Origin: Gemmatimonadota bacterium
GTDB lineage: Bacteria > JBHIER01 > G020348925
Length of the DNA: 34,691 nucleotides
Direction: 5' to 3'
NCBI GenBank assembly: GCA_020348925.1
Contig: CP070758.1
Coordinates: 1,515,318 to 1,550,008 of the forward strand
The translations under genes were made by a program, and so were the position numbers. The notes under the pieces were generated by a model that was not told where the DNA came from, did no database searches, and was given only the letters and a program-made list of their open reading frames with translations. Below are positions 27,701-33,204 of the stretch, piece by piece; position 1 is the stretch's first letter, and each line of letters begins with the position of its first letter.

Positions 27701-29222
27701 CTCTCTGGAGAAGATCAAATCCGAGATCGAGGAGCACGAGCTGACCCGCGTCGTCGTGGCTTCCTGTACCCCTCTGACCCATGCGCCGCTTTTCCGGGAC
27801 ACCATCCGCGAGGTCGGGCTGAATCCTTATCTCTTCGAGATGGCCAGTCTCCGCGAGCACGTCTCCTGGGTCCATATGAACGAGCCTGAAAAAGCCACGG
27901 ACAAAGCCAAGGAAGTCGTGGCCATGGCCGTGGCCAAGGCGGCGCTTCTGACGCCCATTGAGCAAGGGTATTTCGACTTAAACAAACAGGGTCTCGTTCT
28001 GGGTGGGGGGCTGGCCGGAATGACGGCAGCCCTCTCGCTGGCCGAACAGGGCTTTGCTGTCCATCTCGTGGAGAAGGAGAGCGAGCTGGGTGGGCATCTG
28101 GCTCATATCTACCGCACCATTGACGGCAAGGATGCCCAGGAACTTTTGAAAAAGATGCGGCAGGATGTTGAGGGACACGAGCTCATTCATGTCTATAAAG
28201 ACGCTGAGGTGAAGGAGATATCAGGGTACCTGGGGAATTACACCACGACCGTTTCCCTAAAAAAAGAGGAGAAGACGGTCGAGCTCAATCATGGTGTGGC
28301 CATCATCGCCACTGGAGCACATGAATACGAACCGAAAGAGTATCTCTACGGTCAGAATTCAAATGTGGTTTCCCAGGCGGACTTGGAAAAACGACTCGTT
28401 GAGGGCGACGTCTCCGGTGTGAACAAGGTTGTGATGATCCAGTGTGTTGGCTCACGAGATGACGATCATCCCTACTGCAGCCGGATCTGCTGTACCCAGG
28501 CTGTGAAGAATGCGCTAAAACTGAAGGAATTGAACCCGGATACTGAGGTGGCCGTTCTGTACCGCGATATCCGGACCTACGGTTTCCGCGAGAAGTATTA
28601 CCTCGAGGCGAGACGGAAAGGGGTGCTCTTTATCCGCTATGATGAGGAGCAAAAGCCCGACGTGACGCAAGAGAACGGCGGGCTCAGCGTAAAACTTATT
28701 GATCCGGTCGTCGGAGAGGAGGTGCGCTTTGATCCGGATCTGCTGGTGCTCAGCACCGGCATGTACGGAGAGAACGACGACCTGGCCCAGATCTTAAAAC
28801 TCCCTCTGACGGAGGACGGTTTCTTCATGGAGGCCCACACGAAAATTCGACCCCTCGACTTCACCGCCGACGGCATGTTCCTGTGCGGCCTGGCCCATTC
28901 ACCCCGGACTATTGAGGAGACCATTGCTCAAGCAAAAGGAGCATCCATACGGGCCGTGACCATACTTTCCAAGGATAAAATTCAGGCCAAAGCCGAAATA
29001 CCCATGGTCAACGAGAAGTGGTGCAGCGGGTGCGGTGTGTGCGAGCTGGTCTGTCCCTACGATGCCCGAAAGGTCAACGAGGAGATGAAGATCGCGGAAG
29101 TGGTGGAAGTTCTGTGCCAGGGCTGTGGGGCCTGTGCCACGGCCTGTCCCAGCGGTGTGACTCAGCAGAAGAATTTCGAAAAAGAAGAAGTCTTTACGAT
29201 GATTGACGCTGCGCTCACGTGA
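24789..29222 (+). CDS. hdrA: Giant HdrA-GltD/NfnB-HdrA fusion flavoprotein
   Basis: 1477 residues. Residues 10-155 are the first half of an HdrA (FAD motif GAGIGG 17-22; cluster ligands C61, C64, C73; ferredoxin C113, C116, C119, C123). At about 160 a whole glutamate-synthase-small-subunit/NfnB-type unit is inserted: iron-sulfur domain with C163, C167 and C202, C206, C210, C214, an FAD fold (GAGPTG 259-264) and an NAD(P)H fold (GGGN 390-393). HdrA resumes near 625 (C627, C630, C633, C636, C639, C643) and runs to about 905. A second HdrA-like part begins near 925 (C933, C935) and ends with two [4Fe-4S] motifs (C1412 onward; C1443, C1446, C1449, C1453). The protein therefore has three flavin folds or more and a built-in pyridine-nucleotide site. 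Family knowledge suggests flavin-based bifurcation between NAD(P)H, ferredoxin and a third partner. Overlaps hdrB by four bases; mvhD follows. Confidence 0.93.
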   Translation: MIKKIENETVGSVLIVGAGIGGMQSALDLAESGFKVYLLDASPAIGGTMSALDKTFPTNDCAMCIMSPKLVECGRHLNIEIITWADVESIQGKPGNFTVDITHHPRYVDLEKCTGCGECAEKCPVVVLNEFDEGVGTRHAIYRLYPQAIPKTFIIDKGDPPPCRITCPAGINVHGYVALISQGKFKEALDLIRERMPFPAICGRACHHPCEQECNRGDVDQPIAIRQLKRFVSDYMANKEEDKPEKLTPTKEEKVAIIGAGPTGLTAAGDLLQMGYPVTVFDAEDGPGGMIKTCLPDYRIPKWSNEYDAGRILQMGVELTPNTRIGQDLTINDLKKKGYKAFFAAIGAQEGRSLPLEGIDSENVYIGIPFLKDAKAGKKIPLGDKTLVIGGGNVAIDCARVALRLGSKEVHMVCLETRDLTSKDRMPAHDWEIEEAEEEGIIVHPCLGPERIVTENGRATALETIECTFVYTEDGVFQPQFGECSEEAIDFDTLIVAIGQQPDFTGFEDIETTPWKTFKVDEITLETNVPGIFAGGDVASGPASVVEAVGQGHEAAISIDRYLRGVDLKEGREKGEIKTAEKPEKPVEIKERADMPKRPGSERARDFDEVELPYPAEEIVIEEAKRCLNCSICSECMECVRACEADAVDHLQVERKSTITVGAVILSPGFDLFEAELKGEYGYGVYHNVISSMQFERILNASGPFEGEILRPSDNKHPKKIAFISCVGSRDIVCGQEYCSSVCCMYSTKEAIIAKEHESEIEPTVFYMDMRAFGKGFDRYFKSAQEKYGIRYIRCMASKVIEMQQTKNLRIKYLKEDNTFEEEEFELVILATGITPSQKVKELAQRIGLGLNEYDFCLKQGFSPTETATPGIFVGGAFAEPKDIPETVIEASSAAAEASRLLAPARGTLTTKKEYPAEKPFTEDEPRIGVFICRCGRNIGGYMDIPAIVEHAMTLPHVVFAGENLYTCSQDSLEKIKSEIEEHELTRVVVASCTPLTHAPLFRDTIREVGLNPYLFEMASLREHVSWVHMNEPEKATDKAKEVVAMAVAKAALLTPIEQGYFDLNKQGLVLGGGLAGMTAALSLAEQGFAVHLVEKESELGGHLAHIYRTIDGKDAQELLKKMRQDVEGHELIHVYKDAEVKEISGYLGNYTTTVSLKKEEKTVELNHGVAIIATGAHEYEPKEYLYGQNSNVVSQADLEKRLVEGDVSGVNKVVMIQCVGSRDDDHPYCSRICCTQAVKNALKLKELNPDTEVAVLYRDIRTYGFREKYYLEARRKGVLFIRYDEEQKPDVTQENGGLSVKLIDPVVGEEVRFDPDLLVLSTGMYGENDDLAQILKLPLTEDGFFMEAHTKIRPLDFTADGMFLCGLAHSPRTIEETIAQAKGASIRAVTILSKDKIQAKAEIPMVNEKWCSGCGVCELVCPYDARKVNEEMKIAEVVEVLCQGCGACATACPSGVTQQKNFEKEEVFTMIDAALT

Positions 29223-29233
29223 AAGGATTCATT

Positions 29234-29653
29234 ATGGAGTTCGAACCGAGAATAATTGCCTTCGTGTGTAACTGGTGCACCTATGCTGCCGCCGATCTGG
29301 CCGGCACGTCGCGAATTCAATACCCGACCAACGTCCGCATCATCAGGTTGATGTGCTCCGGTGCGGTCGATCCTGTCTACATCATGAAAGCCCTTCTGGA
29401 GGGTGCCGACGGCATCCTGGTGGGTGGGTGACACCCGGGGGATTGCCATTACCAGTCTGGTAATTACAAGGCGCGACGGCGCATCGCCATCCTCAAGACG
29501 ATTCTGGGGGATTTGGGTATTCCCGATAGTCGGGTTCGTCTCAAATGGATCAGCGCCAGCGAAGGCCGGGAGTTTGCGAATACGATCACGACCATGGTTG
29601 ATGAGTTGAAGCAGTTGGGACCGAGTCCCTTCAAGACGATGTGGGAGATATAA
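29234..29653 (+). CDS. mvhD: MvhD-type [2Fe-2S] connector subunit, selenoprotein
   Basis: 139 residues if the in-frame TGA at 29429-29431 is read as selenocysteine (residue 66). Without this the product stops at 65 residues and loses half the domain. The text around it is VGG-U-HPGDCHY, where relatives have GCHPGDCHY, so U66 replaces a conserved cysteine. Before it are FVCNWCTYAAADLAG and MCSG, after it SGNYKARRR and the usual C-terminal helix. MvhD carries a [2Fe-2S] centre and joins HdrA to a hydrogenase or dehydrogenase; Sec at this position is known, as I recall, in some methanogens and Deltaproteobacteria. The ATG at 29234 is preferred (AAAGGA six bases upstream) to a GTG at 29219. It follows the HdrA fusion by 11 bases. 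No hydrogenase gene is nearby, so its partner is probably the FrhB-like protein encoded next. Confidence 0.92.
29429..29464 (+). promoter_or_regulatory. Bacterial SECIS candidate of mvhD
   Basis: After the UGA, ATTACC-AGTCT-GGTAAT (29448-29464) forms a perfect six-pair stem with a five-base loop. The loop begins 22 bases after the UGA and has G at its second position. Both fit the known bacterial SECIS layout. It has the same stem length and the same AGNCU loop as the hairpin of the thioredoxin-like selenoprotein at 5623-5639. Confidence 0.8.
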
Positions 29654-29664
29654 AGGAGTGACTC

Positions 29665-30756
29665 ATGGCAATTCCTTTGAAAGACAATAACTTTGTGGAA
29701 ACACTCAACGAATTTTTTAAAGGACTTATCCAAAAAAAGGTGGTTGATGCTCTCCTCCTGCCTCAGGCCGTTCTGTCGGGAAAGAGCTTCGCCCATACAC
29801 TTATCACAAATCCGGAGCAAATTCAGCACGCCGCACCTTTTTTACCGATCCTCATGGTGAACGGGGCGAAAGTCCTTTCTTCGCTGACCGCCTGGGATCC
29901 GGGCAAGACCATCGGTGCCGTACTGCGGGCCTGCGAGATGCGGGCCTTGATTGAACTGGCCAAGCTCAAGCAGGCCAGCCTGGACCGCGTCGTTCTCATT
30001 GGGGTCGATTGTTTGGGAACCGTCGAATCGGCCGAATTCGAGAAGATGGTCGAGGGGAACGGTGATTTTAAAGTTGAGGAGTACCTTTCCGGTCTCCTTT
30101 CCGGAAAAACGAATACTTTGAGAAAGGCCTGTCAGATGTGCCCGTATCCGGTCCCTCTGAATGCGGCCATGACTATCGGTTTCATCGGCGTCGATCCGAA
30201 GAAAGAGATCTATGTCCACGCTGGAGATGAGATCGCTCAACAGCTTGGCATCGATAAGGGGAGTGCGCCGGCCCAGCGAGAAGAGACGGTTTCCAAAATA
30301 CGGGAAGAGCGGACAAAAAAGCGGGAGGAATTTTTGGTCGAGCTTAAGGAACGAATCAAAACCGTGCCTGATCTCTTGAATGCGTTTGCCCGGTGCAAGC
30401 GGTGTTACAATTGCCGTCAGGAATGTCCCATCTGTTACTGCAAGGAGTGCGTTTTCCTGACCAATGTCTTCGAGCACAAACCGGAGCAGTATCTGAAATG
30501 GGCCCAGCGCAAAGGGGCCATCAAACTGCCCTACGAGACACTGCTCTTCCATTTGACCCGACTCAACCACATGGTCTTCTCGTGCATCGAATGCGGATTG
30601 TGCACGAGTGCCTGTCCCAACGATCTCCCGGTCTACGATCTGTTTCAGTATATGGGAAAGGACGTCCAGGCCCTCTTTGAGTATATTCCAGGTATGAACG
30701 TTGAGGAGGAACCGCCTGTGTGTACCTTTCGGGAGGTGGAGCTCGATCCGAAATAG
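29665..30756 (+). CDS. FrhB/FdhB-like iron-sulfur flavoprotein with C-terminal ferredoxin motifs
   Basis: 363 residues. The first two thirds match the F420-hydrogenase/formate-dehydrogenase beta-subunit family (RACEMRALIELAKLKQ with C90; VLIGVDCLGT; CQMCPYP with C156, C159). A Cys-dense segment follows: C244, C247, C250, C254, C257, C259, C262. A ferredoxin motif (C307, C310, C313, C317) comes near the end. Such proteins bind a flavin and pass electrons between a soluble carrier and an Hdr or hydrogenase complex; whether the carrier is F420, NAD(P)H, ferredoxin or none is not visible. AGGAG precedes the ATG. Placed between mvhD and an HdrA, it is likely the module that exchanges electrons with MvhD in place of a hydrogenase. 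Confidence 0.85.
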   Translation: MAIPLKDNNFVETLNEFFKGLIQKKVVDALLLPQAVLSGKSFAHTLITNPEQIQHAAPFLPILMVNGAKVLSSLTAWDPGKTIGAVLRACEMRALIELAKLKQASLDRVVLIGVDCLGTVESAEFEKMVEGNGDFKVEEYLSGLLSGKTNTLRKACQMCPYPVPLNAAMTIGFIGVDPKKEIYVHAGDEIAQQLGIDKGSAPAQREETVSKIREERTKKREEFLVELKERIKTVPDLLNAFARCKRCYNCRQECPICYCKECVFLTNVFEHKPEQYLKWAQRKGAIKLPYETLLFHLTRLNHMVFSCIECGLCTSACPNDLPVYDLFQYMGKDVQALFEYIPGMNVEEEPPVCTFREVELDPK

Positions 30757-30776
30757 TGAAGAATAAGGCTATATCC

Positions 30777-32228
30777 ATGAGCACTCGTGAAAAAAATAAG
30801 GGGCCAACGGTAAAAGACATCGAGACTCCCGTCGATCCAACGGTGGTGACCCGGGCCCTCGTCATCGGTGGCGGTATTGCCGGAATTCAGGCCGCCCTCG
30901 ATATTGCCAACAGCGGCTACGAGGTCATTCTGGTGGAGAGAGAACCCTCCATCGGGGGACACATGATCCAGCTCTCCGAGACCTTTCCCACCCTCGATTG
31001 TTCCCAGTGCATTCTCACTCCCAAAATGGTGGAAACAGGCCAGCATTCGAACATCCATCTCATGACCTATTCCGAGATCGAGGAAGTGCATGGTGAGGTC
31101 GGCCACTTCAAGGTCAAGATTCGGAGAAAGGCCGCCTATATCGATTGGGACAAATGTACCGGTTGTGGCGTATGCAGCGAGAAGTGTCCGAAGAAAGTTC
31201 CGGCGGAATTTGAGCGTTTCGTCGGCGTTCGGAAAGCGATCTATACGCCGTTTCCTCAGGCGGTCCCGAATAAGCCGGTCATCGATCATGCCAATTGCAT
31301 CTTTTTCCAGAAGGGAAAGTGCAAAACGTGCGAGAAGTTTTGCGATGCGGGTGCCCTGTGTTGGGAACAGGAGGATACCATCATCGAGGAGGAAGTGGGG
31401 GCCATCGTCGTCGCCACTGGCTTTGATCTCTACCCTATGGTCAATCTGGGTGAATACGGAGGAGGACAGATCAAGGATGTGATCGATGGCCTTGCCTTCG
31501 AGCGACTGCTTTCGGCCTCCGGTCCGACCAGTGGCGTGGTGAAGCGTCCTTCCGACGGAATGGAGCCGAAAGAGGTCGTATTTATCCAGTGTTCCGGTTC
31601 GAGAGATCCTGAGAAAAACTTGCCCTATTGCTCCAAAATATGCTGCATGTATACGACGAAACATGCCATGCTGTACAAACACCGTGTCCATGACGGGCAA
31701 CCGTATGTTTTTTACATCGACGTGCGGACGGCCGGGAAGGGGTACGAGGAATTCTACCAGAGAGCCGTCGATGAGGAGGATGTCATCTTTTTCAGGGGAA
31801 AGGTTTCTCGCCTGTTTGAAGAGGATGGCAAGGTGATGGTCTGGGGGGCCGATACGTTGACGGGCAAGAAGATCGAAATTGCTGCCGACCTTGTTGTCCT
31901 GGCCATGGCCATGGTCCCCAGTGAGGGAACGGTCGAATTGTTCGAGAAATTGAACATCCCAGGTGATGCCGAAGGGTTCTTTTCCGAAGCCCACACCAAA
32001 ATGCGACCTTTTGAAAGCTCTGTTCCCGGCTATTTCCTGGCCGGCTGCGGTCAGGGGCCAAAGGATATTCCCGAGGCCGTCGCTCAGGCCAGTGGTGCAG
32101 CCAGCAAGGTGATTATACTCTTTGCAAGGGCACAGGGAAATCCAAAATCCAAAACCCAAAAATCAGAAGCAGAAATCCAAAATCGAGACTCAGACGTTGA
32201 CGATAGTAGAGATAATTCATTGGGATAA
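30777..32228 (+). CDS. hdrA: Short HdrA/QmoA-like flavoprotein with a repeat-encoded C-terminal tail
   Basis: 483 residues from the ATG at 30777 (AAGG upstream); GTG starts at 30720 and 30756 would overlap the previous gene and are less likely. It has the HdrA core only: FAD motif (ALVIGGGIAGIQAALD), intact ETFPTLDCSQC ligands, a ferredoxin (CTGCGVCSEKCP), the C..CKTCEKFC segment and the C-terminal FAD part (GYFLAGCGQGPKDIPEAV). It lacks both the N-terminal domain and the two C-terminal ferredoxins, so it must pass electrons to a partner, probably the FrhB-like or FrdB-like neighbour. Residues 454-483 (GNPKSKTQKSEAEIQNRDSD and on) are coded by a heptamer repeat array and are absent from normal relatives; the true domain ends at ILFARAQ. 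Confidence 0.9.
   Translation: MSTREKNKGPTVKDIETPVDPTVVTRALVIGGGIAGIQAALDIANSGYEVILVEREPSIGGHMIQLSETFPTLDCSQCILTPKMVETGQHSNIHLMTYSEIEEVHGEVGHFKVKIRRKAAYIDWDKCTGCGVCSEKCPKKVPAEFERFVGVRKAIYTPFPQAVPNKPVIDHANCIFFQKGKCKTCEKFCDAGALCWEQEDTIIEEEVGAIVVATGFDLYPMVNLGEYGGGQIKDVIDGLAFERLLSASGPTSGVVKRPSDGMEPKEVVFIQCSGSRDPEKNLPYCSKICCMYTTKHAMLYKHRVHDGQPYVFYIDVRTAGKGYEEFYQRAVDEEDVIFFRGKVSRLFEEDGKVMVWGADTLTGKKIEIAADLVVLAMAMVPSEGTVELFEKLNIPGDAEGFFSEAHTKMRPFESSVPGYFLAGCGQGPKDIPEAVAQASGAASKVIILFARAQGNPKSKTQKSEAEIQNRDSDVDDSRDNSLG
32136..32190 (+). repeat. Heptanucleotide repeat forming the 3' end of the short hdrA
   Basis: Units such as AAATCCA, AAATCCA, AAACCCA, AAAATCA, then AAATCCA and AAATCGA in the same heptad register; the same family as 20379-20437. 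It lies inside the reading frame and is translated as a polar tail before the stop at 32226-32228. Confidence 0.75.
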
Positions 32229-32244
32229 AACGAGGTGATGTGAC

Positions 32245-33015
32245 ATGGCAGAGGCAAAGGCGAAAGAAGCGAAGACACAAACCGAAGTTTCCGGAGGGGC
32301 GCAGCTCGTTTCCATCTACATCATGGGGGAGCGGTACATGGTGCCGGACAGCTTGACGATCCAGAAGGCTTTGGAATTTGCGGGGTATCAGTTGGTGCGG
32401 GGGTGTGGGTGTCGGGGCGGTATTTGTGGAGCCTGCGGAACGGTCTACCGGATGCCCGGATCCTATCGTATAGAGGTGGGATTGGCCTGCCAGACTGTGG
32501 TAAAAGCAGACATGCACCTGACCCAGATCCCTTTCTTCCCGGCCAACAAGGCCACGTACAATATCGATGAGCTGAAGCCGGAGGGTTCGTATGTGGCCAG
32601 TCACTATCCGGAGCTCTTCAAGTGCGTCGGCTGCAATACGTGTACCCGGAGTTGCCCCATGGACATCGAAGTCATGGAGTACATTTCCCAGGCGATTCGG
32701 GGTAACATCGCCAGAGTGGCCGAACTCTCCTTCGATTGCGTCATGTGCGGACTGTGCACGGCCCGGTGTCCTGCTGAGGAAGTTCAGTACAACGTGGCCA
32801 TCCTCTGCCGGCGGCTTTATGGCAAGCATGTTGCGCCGAAAGCCGAACACCTTGCTCTGGCCGTGAAGAATGTTGAAGAGGGGAAATATGATGAGGGACT
32901 TAAAGAATTGATGTCGGCCAGTGAGGAGGAGCTGAAAAAACTTTACGTGGCGCGCGAAGCGGAGCCTGAGATGGCCGACGAATTCTGGGAACCAGAGAAG
33001 AAAGAGTATTTGTAG
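32245..33015 (+). CDS. FrdB/TfrB-like iron-sulfur subunit
   Basis: 256 residues. Residues about 20-105 are a [2Fe-2S] ferredoxin domain with CRGGICGACG and a later LAC, as in fumarate reductase and succinate dehydrogenase B subunits. Two motifs follow, CVGCNTCTRSCP near 130 and CVMCGLCTARCP near 167, each with four cysteines, plus one further Cys (ILCRR). The protein ends soon after in a charged helical tail. It lacks the CCG domain that archaeal thiol:fumarate reductase TfrB carries at its C-terminus, and there is no membrane-anchor gene beside it, so a soluble enzyme that draws electrons from the Hdr parts is the natural reading. A GAGGTG site lies before the ATG. It pairs with the FrdA-like gene downstream. 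Confidence 0.9.
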   Translation: MAEAKAKEAKTQTEVSGGAQLVSIYIMGERYMVPDSLTIQKALEFAGYQLVRGCGCRGGICGACGTVYRMPGSYRIEVGLACQTVVKADMHLTQIPFFPANKATYNIDELKPEGSYVASHYPELFKCVGCNTCTRSCPMDIEVMEYISQAIRGNIARVAELSFDCVMCGLCTARCPAEEVQYNVAILCRRLYGKHVAPKAEHLALAVKNVEEGKYDEGLKELMSASEEELKKLYVAREAEPEMADEFWEPEKKEYL

Positions 33016-33060
33016 TCTGAGGAGTGCGAGAATTATATGTTATTGTATCACAATCAGGAG

Positions 33061-33128
33061 ATTCCCGCATTCGCGGGAATGACATAGAGGAACAGTGCAA
33101 TGACTGTCATGCCTGTAAATACAGGCAT
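33061..33128. repeat. Two hairpin repeats in the frdB-frdA gap
   Basis: ATTCCCGC-ATTC-GCGGGAAT (33061-33080) fits the pattern ATTCCC-N8-GGGAAT of the dRS3 repeat known in Neisseria and seen widely elsewhere; read on the minus strand it gives the familiar SFPRMRES peptide text. ATGCCTGTA-AA-TACAGGCAT (33109-33128) is a second perfect hairpin. Neither is followed by a T run, so they are repeats rather than terminators, although they could stabilise the 5' part of the message. Confidence 0.65.
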
Positions 33129-33204
33129 CTCCACAATTCTGAAATGAAATCAATCGCAAATTTTGAGATAATTTTTTGAATAATACAAATAAGGAGTATT
33201 GGTC

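Noticed and set aside
29429-29431. mvhD TGA as a sequencing error, nonsense mutation or frameshift
   Set aside because: The frame does not shift, all motifs after it are intact, the codon replaces a conserved Cys, and a suitable hairpin follows.
32900-33100. 66-codon minus-strand ORF
   Set aside because: Its SFPRMRES text is the translation of the common palindromic intergenic repeat, not a gene.
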